From NCBI GenBank assembly GCA_035637315.1, contig DASPXK010000056.1, positions 1-15,814 of the forward strand: a stretch of DNA of 15,814 bases. Reading direction: 5' to 3'. Below are positions 1-8,272 of the stretch, piece by piece (the stretch's first letter is position 1; every line of letters begins with the position of its first letter). Below the pieces are notes generated by a model. The model saw only the letters and a program-made list of their open reading frames with translations, made no database searches and had not been told where the DNA came from. The stretch is from DASPXK01 sp035637315 (GTDB lineage: Bacteria; Chloroflexota; UBA6077; JACCZL01). The translations under genes and the position numbers were made by a program.

Positions 1-2
1 CC

Positions 3-226
3 GCCAGCGGCGCCACGGCTGAGCGCCGCGGCCTGGAGGAGGCGCTCGACTTCGTCCGGGCCGGTGACACCCTGGTCATCTGGCGGCTGGATCGCCTCGG
101 GCGCTCGCTCCCCACCTTATTCAGACGCTGACTGACCTCTATGAGCGGGGGATCGGCTTCCGCAGCCTGACCGAGCAGATCGACACGACCACCAGCGGCG
201 GCAAGCTTATCTTCCACGTCTTCGCC
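3..226 (+). pseudogene. Serine recombinase (resolvase/invertase) fragment, frameshifted and truncated
   Basis: Frame 3 reads a resolvase catalytic-domain segment that includes GDTLVIWRLDRLGRSL, the LDRLGRS motif characteristic of Tn3-type resolvases and invertases. It meets a stop soon after base 113. Frame 2 then continues the same protein, with YERGIGFRSLTEQIDTTTSGG and KLIFHVFA, so one base has been lost in the C run at 111-116. The window edge removes the catalytic-serine N terminus. The helix-turn-helix C terminus is absent because the homology stops at about 226, where a different gene fragment begins. In the family this enzyme performs site-specific recombination through a serine-DNA linkage, but this copy cannot be functional. 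It is probably a relic of a transposon or integrative element. The family call is confident; the subgroup is not determined. Confidence 0.85.
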
Positions 227-351
227 CCCTGGCGGACGTCACCTGGAACGTCGGTCCCGGCTGGGAAGACCTGTTCCTCGAGTCGTACGGAATTGAGCCC
301 GATCCCGAACGCATTGCGTTCTATCGGCTGCTCTACGATCTGGCGTCGTGA
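226..351 (+). pseudogene. C-terminal remnant of an aminoglycoside phosphotransferase-like gene
   Basis: Frame 1 reads LADVTWNVGPGWEDLFLESYG followed by IEPDPERIAFYRLLYDLAS and a TGA at 349-351. The ending RIAFYRLLYDL closely matches the extreme C terminus of APH(3')-type kinases, which end in RIAFYRLLDEFF, with the YGI segment at the right distance before it. About 40 codons remain, against roughly 260 in the family, so the kinase core (HGD and DxG motifs) is missing. The fragment is fused directly to the recombinase remnant with no start codon or ribosome binding site. It is inferred to be a deletion scar. Base 226 is an approximate left edge because the two sources can share the bases of the junction. 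Confidence 0.7.
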
Positions 352-455
352 CCGGCGTTGTCGAGCGTCTAGCGCAAGCTGGGGTCATCTACCACCCTGC
401 TGACGAAGCCACTTCTGCTTCCTGGCCGCAGCCTGCTCACGTGCATCCGTGACTG

Positions 456-812
456 TTACGAGGGGTCGATGCCTTGCACTCCAGGTTCGAACTGCAGCAA
501 TCGGGATCCCGAGGGGTTCACATGGTAGGCGTTGCCGGACGCGTCGCACGTAAAGAATCCATCGTCGATCAGCAGGCGCCGGAGGGTGACGTGGTCCACC
601 TCGAAAGCGTGGCCCAGGGTCAGCAGCTATTGCTGGAGGACATCGTTCACGGTTGGCTCGGAACACGCTTCTTCCCGCGGACGGGCGTGGATCGTGCTCA
701 TCAGCAGGATCTGGCGGTCGCGTAATCCACGGGGCAGGCTGCGTCGTCCCCCAAAGAGGCAGAGCACTCCCAGACGTGCTTCCAACTCCTCGGGAGAGAC
801 TGGCTGCTCCAC
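456..812 (-). pseudogene. DUF2087-type protein gene interrupted by an in-frame amber codon
   Basis: A GTG start at 812, with GAAGG just upstream, lies 11 bases past the stop of the nucleotidyltransferase gene. The first part ends ...EEACSEPTVNDVLQQ and then hits TAG at 629-627. The same frame goes on without another stop to TAA at 458-456, reading through FEVDHVTLRRLLIDDGFF and then a stretch containing GNAYHVN. The pattern VNDVL - HVTLRRLLIDDGF - aromatic end resembles DUF2087, a small domain often linked to winged-helix regulators. Full readthrough would give about 118 residues. TGG to TAG is a likely single mutation, since the family tends to have an aromatic or basic residue there. The role is unknown, though its position last in a - strand operon suggests an accessory or regulatory one. 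Bases 352-455 between this gene and the phosphotransferase scar show nothing recognisable. Confidence 0.7.
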
Positions 813-823
813 CTCTCGGCCTT

Positions 824-1681
824 CTAGAAGCGCCGACGGTAGAGGGGGCCGGCCAGGGCGACGACTTCCTCACAAAGCGCAAGCATCCTCTTCGTGGAGT
901 CGACCAATTCAGCCGACGTGCCGCCGGGAGAGGCCAGGATCTCCGAGATCCGCGCACTGAAACGATCCGGGCGCAGCTGCATCGCGTCGATAGCCTCCGT
1001 GGCTCCTTTGTCGCTCACGAAGTAGGTCTCGTTGAGAGCGAACAACGCCTGGGTCAAGGATGCGGCAGTACGCGTAAGGAAGCCTGCAGTCGAATAGATG
1101 TCCCCCCGAGCCCCGACCTTGGGCGCATATTCGGCGGCGAACACGGCCGCCCAAAGCTGGCCCTGCACGATGTTTCGTTTCAGGGTGTCCGGGTACACAC
1201 GCACTCCGGCTTTGAGGTCGGCCAGCGCATTCTCCGGGTCATGAAGCGGTTCACACGCGTGGAGCTCGCCCAGGTAGATGTGGCTGAAGAACCCATATGG
1301 CGCCTGCTGCCAGAAGTCATTGCCGGTGCGTCCTTCCTGGCAATCGGCAACTACTCTTTTGACTTGATCCAGGTTCCTATAGATGAAATCGACCCGCTGG
1401 CCCTCGATGGTGAGCCAAGCACCCCCGTTGACCCAGGCGCCCCAGCTATAAAAGCCGGTGACGGTCGGGTCGGGCACGTCGTTGAGATCAGCCGCCAGCT
1501 TCCGAACCGCCGCGAGGTCGGGAGGAACCGCTTCTCGGTAGTACAGACCAAGGTCGATGTCCGAATCGGTGGCCCCCGTTCCCCTGGCATATGAGCCGCC
1601 TAGAGCCAAAGCCACGATCCCGGGCACGACAGAGAGTCCATCCACGCAGCGGCGCAGAATCTGCCGCTGTCGCTTGTCCAC
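824..1681 (-). CDS. Nucleotidyltransferase domain protein (DNA polymerase beta-like fold)
   Basis: This is a 285-residue protein starting at GTG 1681, preceded by AAAGGGG in the end of the upstream acetyltransferase gene, whose stop is only 3 bases away. Residues 28-43 carry the signature GGSYARGTGATDSDID of the nucleotidyltransferase superfamily. G29/S30 are the helical-turn residues, D41 and D43 the metal ligands, and D98 in RVDFIY the likely third carboxylate. The C-terminal half (about 150-280) is helical and resembles the substrate-side domain of kanamycin/lincosamide-type or uncharacterised nucleotidyltransferases. The expected reaction is transfer of a nucleoside monophosphate from NTP to a hydroxyl of a small molecule or to a protein; the substrate cannot be read from the sequence. 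It is the only intact gene in this decayed segment and all catalytic carboxylates are kept. An antitoxin-like MNT protein is less likely at this length and with no HEPN partner. Confidence 0.85.
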   Translation of the reverse strand: MDKRQRQILRRCVDGLSVVPGIVALALGGSYARGTGATDSDIDLGLYYREAVPPDLAAVRKLAADLNDVPDPTVTGFYSWGAWVNGGAWLTIEGQRVDFIYRNLDQVKRVVADCQEGRTGNDFWQQAPYGFFSHIYLGELHACEPLHDPENALADLKAGVRVYPDTLKRNIVQGQLWAAVFAAEYAPKVGARGDIYSTAGFLTRTAASLTQALFALNETYFVSDKGATEAIDAMQLRPDRFSARISEILASPGGTSAELVDSTKRMLALCEEVVALAGPLYRRRF

Positions 1682-1684
1682 AGG

Positions 1685-1945
1685 CTACGCCCCTTTGCCG
1701 GCGGAGAGGTCTCGCGCAAGACGGACGAGCTCGGGACCGGCTCGGTGCTGCTTCTTAGCGCCATCTGGCCGCCAACCCAGGCGTTCATAGAACATCCGGG
1801 TCCGCTCATATGCTGCGATGGTCCACAGAACCGCTCTGCTGAAGCCGGCCTCGCGCAGCCCACGCTCAGCTGCCCCGAGGAGAACAGAGCCGACGCCGCG
1901 GCTCCAGCAGTCGGGATCCAGGTAGAGTCCGTTCAGCTCGCCCAC
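1685..1945 (-). pseudogene. GNAT-family acetyltransferase, C-terminal half only
   Basis: From GTG 1945 the frame reads 86 residues with the acetyl-CoA-binding core: VGELNGLYLDPDCW, then SRGVGSVLL (the R/QxxGxG/A pyrophosphate loop), and AAYERTRMFYERLGW (the terminal motif B region with the usual N/E-x-A-x-x-FYE-x-x-G). A full GNAT enzyme has about 150-180 residues, so the N-terminal strands and helices are missing. The frame stays open upstream and GNAT-like residues (GRSEEDLGED) continue to about 1990. Beyond that the similarity fades and there is no ATG or GTG in frame. I therefore call it a 5'-truncated gene, although an unusually short protein from GTG 1945 is possible. It sits 3 bases before the nucleotidyltransferase start and was probably co-transcribed with it. 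The substrate is unknown. Confidence 0.7.
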
Positions 1946-2060
1946 GTCCTCTCCAAGATCCTCTTCACTCCGACCGCGGATGAGCGACTGGTGAATAGCC
2001 TGCAGGGCACCCCGCTGGCAAGCTCGGCCCTCGCGCTCTCGTCTATTTGATGCGTCTCGG

Positions 2061-2090
2061 TTGACGCTGCGCGAACGACACTCCTACCAT
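2061..2090 (+). promoter_or_regulatory. Sigma70-type promoter for ppdK
   Basis: TTGACG at 2061-2066 (5 of 6 match to the -35 consensus) and TACCAT at 2085-2090 (4 of 6 to the -10 consensus) are separated by 18 bases. Transcription would begin near 2097, giving a leader of about 120 bases before the ppdK start codon. It lies in the gap between the - strand accessory genes and the + strand core genes, where a promoter is required. Confidence 0.5.
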
Positions 2091-2097
2091 TCCAGGA

Positions 2098-2129
2098 CGG
2101 CGCCGCCCGAGGACATCGCCGCGGCGCCG
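2098..2129. repeat. 9-bp perfect inverted repeat in the ppdK leader
   Basis: CGGCGCCGC at 2098-2106 is exactly complemented by GCGGCGCCG at 2121-2129, with a 14-base loop. All stem pairs are G-C. It begins almost at the predicted transcription start, so it could form a stable 5' mRNA hairpin. Alternatively it could be a protein operator, because each arm also contains the palindrome GGCGCC. No T run follows, so it is not a typical intrinsic terminator. Confidence 0.6.
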
Positions 2130-2196
2130 CACTCTATCAGGGGATGACGCCCTCTCGCAGGGTGGCCGGCGCGCCCAGCCTAATACGAGTCACGTG

Positions 2197-2205
2197 AAGG
2201 GGAGG
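2197..2205 (+). promoter_or_regulatory. Strong ribosome binding site of ppdK
   Basis: AAGGGGAGG lies 11 bases before ATG 2217, which supports that start over any internal ATG. No alternative in-frame start with such a signal is seen. Confidence 0.7.
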
Positions 2206-2216
2206 ACCTGACCACT

Positions 2217-4950
<2,734 letters not shown>

Positions 4951-4979
<29 letters not shown>

Positions 4980-5084
4980 CGAGCAGCGAGTGAGCGACAG
5001 CGTGGCGAGGACGCGCAGGACCCGCTCGATCACGCAGACCGACGAGGCGCTGCTCGCAACTCGCAACTCACAACTCGCAGCTCG
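4951..5084. repeat. Inverted pair of heptamer repeats across the ppdK/dgt junction
   Basis: The left arm has CGAGTCG at 4951 and 4958, then an 8-base break, then CGAGTAG 4973, CGAGCAG 4980, CGAGTGA 4987 and GCGACAG 4994, all in exact 7-base register. The right arm has CTGCTCG 5050, CAACTCG 5057, CAACTCA 5064, CAACTCG 5071 and CAGCTCG 5078, also in exact register. The right arm is the reverse complement type of the left (unit CGAGTTG), so the whole can fold into a long imperfect hairpin with a ~50-base loop. The ppdK stop TAG (4977-4979) lies inside a left unit. The second copy of this architecture is at 9861-9950. Confidence 0.8.
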
Positions 5085-6168
5085 TCTGCATCCGGAGGTC
5101 CGCGAGCGGCTCGAGCAGCTCGAGGAGCAGACGCTCTCGCGCTTCGCGGCCCGCAGCCGCGACGCGTCGGGCCGGCGTTGGCCACAGCCGGATGACCCGC
5201 TTAGAACCCAGTACCAGCGGGACCGCGACCGAATCATTCACTCAAAGGCGTTCAGGCGGCTGAAGCATAAGACTCAGGTCTTCATCGCCCCGCTTGGCGA
5301 CCATTACCGGACCCGCCTGACCCACACGATGGAAGTCATGCAGGTCGCGCGGACGATTGCCAGAGCGCTGCGTCTTAACGAGGACCTGACCGAAGCGATT
5401 GCCCTGGGACACGATCTTGGGCACACGCCGTTCGGACACGCTGGCGAGGACGCGCTGGCCGAGGTGATGGGCCACTTCCGTCACAACGAGCAGAGCGTTC
5501 GGGTGGTCGAATATCTGGAGCGCGAGGGCCATGGCCTGAACCTGGCCGGCCAGGTCCGCGATGGCATCCTGAAGCATTCAAAGCTTCGCGAGAGCGTCGC
5601 GGCCGAAGGCTGGGGTATCGCCCATACCGTGGAGGGTCAGATCGTAAAACTGGCTGACAGCGTCGCCTATCTCGCTCATGACATCGACGACGCGCTCCGA
5701 GCGGGCGTGATCGCCGAGGAGCAGATTCCGGCCGAGTACACCGAAGCGTTCGGAACCACGACGGGGGAGCGAATCGAGGCCCTCGTAAGCGACTGCGTCG
5801 ATTACAACTGGCGGGTAGCCGAGGGCCGGGGCGCTACTTGGAGGGACGCCGTTGGCAACGGCCGCGCAATCGGCTTGAGTCCGCCCACACTCGAGCTGAT
5901 GAACGGGCTGCGCGAATTCATGTTCCAAAACGTGTACACGGAGTCGGCCGCCAAGTCAGACATCCCCAAGACTAAGTTCGTCATCCACTCACTCTTCGAG
6001 CACTTCTGCCGGCACCCGGAGCGAATGCCGGCCGAGTTCCAGGACAACCCGCGCAACGAGTCGCTGCAGCGACGAGTGGCTGACTACGTGGCCGGCATGA
6101 CCGACCGCTACGCGATCACGGTCTTCACCGAGATCTATATTCCCCAGGAGTGGGCGGTACTCGGATAG
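4990..6168 (+). CDS. dgt: Deoxyguanosinetriphosphate triphosphohydrolase-like HD protein
   Basis: HD-superfamily dNTPase, which cleaves dNTPs to deoxynucleoside + triphosphate and helps set the dNTP pool. From GTG 4990 there are 392 residues. The conserved block begins at about RFAARSRDASGRR, then RDRDRIIHSKAFRRLKHKTQV, TRLTHTMEV (His112), ALGHDLGHTPFGHAGE (His141-Asp142) and YLAHDIDDAL (Asp231), which gives the full H...HD...D metal set. The C terminus is EIYIPQEWAVLG. The start is uncertain: the only in-frame GTGs are 4990 and 5002, both with poor ribosome binding sites and both before the right repeat arm. Using either would translate the repeat into ALLATRNSQLAAR. The only other in-frame option is CTG 5086, right after the repeat. 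Its place next to dnaG fits a replication role. Confidence 0.92.
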   Translation: MSDSVARTRRTRSITQTDEALLATRNSQLAARLHPEVRERLEQLEEQTLSRFAARSRDASGRRWPQPDDPLRTQYQRDRDRIIHSKAFRRLKHKTQVFIAPLGDHYRTRLTHTMEVMQVARTIARALRLNEDLTEAIALGHDLGHTPFGHAGEDALAEVMGHFRHNEQSVRVVEYLEREGHGLNLAGQVRDGILKHSKLRESVAAEGWGIAHTVEGQIVKLADSVAYLAHDIDDALRAGVIAEEQIPAEYTEAFGTTTGERIEALVSDCVDYNWRVAEGRGATWRDAVGNGRAIGLSPPTLELMNGLREFMFQNVYTESAAKSDIPKTKFVIHSLFEHFCRHPERMPAEFQDNPRNESLQRRVADYVAGMTDRYAITVFTEIYIPQEWAVLG

Positions 6169-6200
6169 CCGTAGGGGCACGGCATGCCGTGCCCCTACGG
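6169..6200. repeat. Perfect 32-base palindrome directly after the dgt stop
   Basis: The half CCGTAGGGGCACGGCA at 6169-6184 is followed immediately by its exact reverse complement at 6185-6200, with no spacer and no mismatch. It abuts the dgt TAG (6166-6168). Both strands encode the spurious peptide VGARHAVPLR. This is the form of a dispersed intergenic palindromic (REP-like) element. I recall very similar GGGGCACGGCATGCCGTGCCCC elements in other bacterial genomes, but this was not searched. It could also act as a terminator or mRNA 3' stabiliser for dgt, though no T run follows. Confidence 0.85.
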
Positions 6201-6214
6201 GCTGCGAATTGTGA

Positions 6215-6231
6215 CGCGAGTGTGTCTCGCG
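6215..6231 (+). other. Small hairpin between dgt and dnaG
   Basis: CGCGAG at 6215-6220 pairs with CTCGCG at 6226-6231 around a five-base loop (TGTGT). There is no T run after it, so it is at most a weak terminator. I see no convincing promoter in the rest of the gap before dnaG. Confidence 0.3.
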
Positions 6232-6313
6232 CGCCGACCTTGGCACTGGTCGCCAGCCATCATCCGGTGCATCATTCCCCGACTGGCGTGAGCTGGTTCT
6301 TTCGGGGGCGGCT

Positions 6314-8272
6314 GTGTCGGACTCGGCAATTGAGGAGATCAAGCGTCGACTGGACGTGGTCGACGTCGTCTCCCAGACGGTCCAGCTGAAGCGCTCGGGG
6401 AAGAGCTTCAAGGGGCTGTGCCCCTTTCACACGGAGAAGACGGCCTCTTTCTACGTCTCTCCCGAGCGAGGCACCTGGCACTGCTTCGGGTGCGGCGAGG
6501 GTGGGGACGTCTTCAGCTTCGTCCAGCGGCGGGACAATCTTGATTTTCCCCAGACGCTGCGAATCCTCGCCGAGCGAGCCGGAGTGGAGCTGGAACGGGC
6601 GGCACGGCCCGATCCGAGCGCCCGCGAACGTCGCGACCGACTACACGCCATACTGGAATCGGCCGCGCTGTTCTATCGGGCCTCGCTTGGCGCACGCCAG
6701 GGCGGCGCGGCGCGCGCGTATCTCGCCGAGCGGGAGGTCGCCGGCGAGACGGCCGACCAGTTTGGGCTCGGCTACGCCGAACCCAGCGGCCGCGCGCTCG
6801 AGCGCCACCTGCTGCAAGCGGGCTTCAGCATCGAGGAGATGGTCGCCGCGGGCGCGCTGGGGCAGGGCGACGACGGGCGGACCTACGATCGCTTCCGGGA
6901 ACGCCTGATCTTCCCAATTCGCGACGCGGAGGGCCGCGCGATCGGGTTCGGCGGGCGCTCCCTCAAACCCGACCAGCAGCCCAAGTACCTGAACTCACCT
7001 CAGACCGAGCTGTTCGACAAGGGCGCCAGCCTGTACGCGCTGGACCTGGCGAGGACGGCCATCCGCGAGGCTCGCCAGGCGGTCGTCGTCGAGGGCTACA
7101 TGGACGCGCTGATTGCCCATCAGCACGGTTTCCGTAACGTCGTCGCGACCCTGGGGACTTCTATCACCGAGCGCCACATGGAGCTGCTGCGCCGGCTCGC
7201 TCCCGAAGTGGTGCTGGCCCTCGACGCCGACGCGGCCGGCGAAAAGGCGACGATGCGCGGGCTAGATGTGGCACGCGAGAGCCTGGCAGACGAGAGCCCC
7301 ACGATTCTCTGGGTGCGCGGACTCGGCCGCTTCTTCGGCGACCGGCGGACGCAGGTCAAGGCCATCGTCCTGCCGGCCGGGCAGGACCCAGACGAGGTTA
7401 TCCGGTCTGATCCAGAGGTCTGGCGACGGCTCGCGATCCAGGCCCTACCAGTGGTGGACTTCGTCTTGAGCGGGCTCGCACGACGGCACGAGCTGGGTAC
7501 TAGCGCTGGCCAGCGCGAAGCTGCTCGCGAGGCGATGGCTGTTGTCCAGGACTTACCGGACCCGATCGAGCGGGCCCACTACATCCAGCGTCTGGCGCGG
7601 CTACTCAATACACGCGAGGAGTTCCTCCTCCAGGCGGCCGAGACTCGGCCGAGGCGCCACTCATCCTCCCCGTCGACCCCTCGACCAATCGGGGCGCCGT
7701 ACGACGAGCGCCTGGAGGAATACGTCCTGGCCCTGGTCTTGCGGGCCTCTGGCGCGTCCTCCTCTGCGAGCGTTCCGACGGGTCGGAATCCCGCGGTCGG
7801 GACGGAGTCCGAGGTGCGGACAGCTAGAGGCCCGGAGCCAGCTGACTTCGACGGCGCCGCCCACCGGGCGATCCTAGTGCAGCTCGGCGAGCTGCAAACG
7901 TGGCCTGACCCCGCCACGGCGTTGGAGCGCCTTTCCCAGGAGCTAGGCGCCGCGTTTGAGACACCCCTCGCCCGCCTGCGCACCCTTGACGAGGAGAACG
8001 AACGCCTGACAACCGAAGAGGTCGTACGCGAGCTCCGCGTCCGCACGCTGGAGTTGCGCAAGGTACGCCTCTTCAGGCAACATCAGGCACTCGACTCAGT
8101 CCTCCGTGACGAGGCCGACCTACTTGACCCCGACGAGCGGCATGAGTATCAGAGGCGTCTGGCTCACTTGGCCACGAACCTCGGCCACGTGTTCGATGAG
8201 CAGCGCCAGCTTGGCGCAATAGGATCGGCGTCGTGGAGCGCCCGTCGTGGGCAGGAGGTCCTGGGTGGTTGA
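6314..8272 (+). CDS. dnaG: DNA primase
   Basis: Synthesises RNA primers for replication together with the replicative helicase. The protein has 652 residues; Escherichia coli primase has 581. GTG 6314 places the conserved SDSAIEEIKRRLDVVDVV at the very N terminus. The CHC2 zinc ribbon is complete (Cys36, His39, Cys57, Cys60 in CPFH...CFGC). The RNA-polymerase core follows, with FGGRSL and KYLNSPQTELFDKG. The Toprim domain has VVVEGYMDAL (Glu260) and LALDADAAG (Asp304, Asp306). The C-terminal helicase-binding region (from about 460) contains a low-complexity Ser/Pro/Arg linker near 450-465 and an unusual Ser/Ala-rich stretch around 480-500. It overlaps the sigma gene by 8 bases, and its last codons carry the sigma ribosome binding site, so the two are translationally coupled. 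Confidence 0.97.
   Translation: MSDSAIEEIKRRLDVVDVVSQTVQLKRSGKSFKGLCPFHTEKTASFYVSPERGTWHCFGCGEGGDVFSFVQRRDNLDFPQTLRILAERAGVELERAARPDPSARERRDRLHAILESAALFYRASLGARQGGAARAYLAEREVAGETADQFGLGYAEPSGRALERHLLQAGFSIEEMVAAGALGQGDDGRTYDRFRERLIFPIRDAEGRAIGFGGRSLKPDQQPKYLNSPQTELFDKGASLYALDLARTAIREARQAVVVEGYMDALIAHQHGFRNVVATLGTSITERHMELLRRLAPEVVLALDADAAGEKATMRGLDVARESLADESPTILWVRGLGRFFGDRRTQVKAIVLPAGQDPDEVIRSDPEVWRRLAIQALPVVDFVLSGLARRHELGTSAGQREAAREAMAVVQDLPDPIERAHYIQRLARLLNTREEFLLQAAETRPRRHSSSPSTPRPIGAPYDERLEEYVLALVLRASGASSSASVPTGRNPAVGTESEVRTARGPEPADFDGAAHRAILVQLGELQTWPDPATALERLSQELGAAFETPLARLRTLDEENERLTTEEVVRELRVRTLELRKVRLFRQHQALDSVLRDEADLLDPDERHEYQRRLAHLATNLGHVFDEQRQLGAIGSASWSARRGQEVLGG
8253..8258 (+). 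promoter_or_regulatory. Ribosome binding site that fixes the sigma factor start
   Basis: A perfect AGGAGG lies 6 bases before GTG 8265, inside the last codons of dnaG. The alternative upstream GTG at 8247 would come before this site, so 8265 is preferred. Confidence 0.8.

Noticed and set aside
385..957. 190-codon - strand frame across the DUF2087 gene
   Set aside because: It runs in another frame over both the DUF2087-like and nucleotidyltransferase genes and is Arg/Pro-rich without recognisable domains.
653..1594. 313-codon open frame on the + strand
   Set aside because: It is antisense to the nucleotidyltransferase, which has the GSxARG...SDID motif and catalytic Asp residues; the + strand product shows no family pattern.
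1745..2050. 101-codon + strand frame
   Set aside because: Antisense to the acetyltransferase core, with no motif of its own.
2181..2186. TAATAC as a second -10 for ppdK
   Set aside because: No -35-like hexamer lies at the right distance, and the leader would be very short.
5050..5084. CRISPR-like tandem repeat
   Set aside because: The units are 7 bases with no spacers, in two inverted arms, and no cas genes are present.
6150..6389. Small ORFs encoding VGARHAVPLR on both strands
   Set aside because: They arise from the perfect palindrome at 6169-6200 and have no other support.
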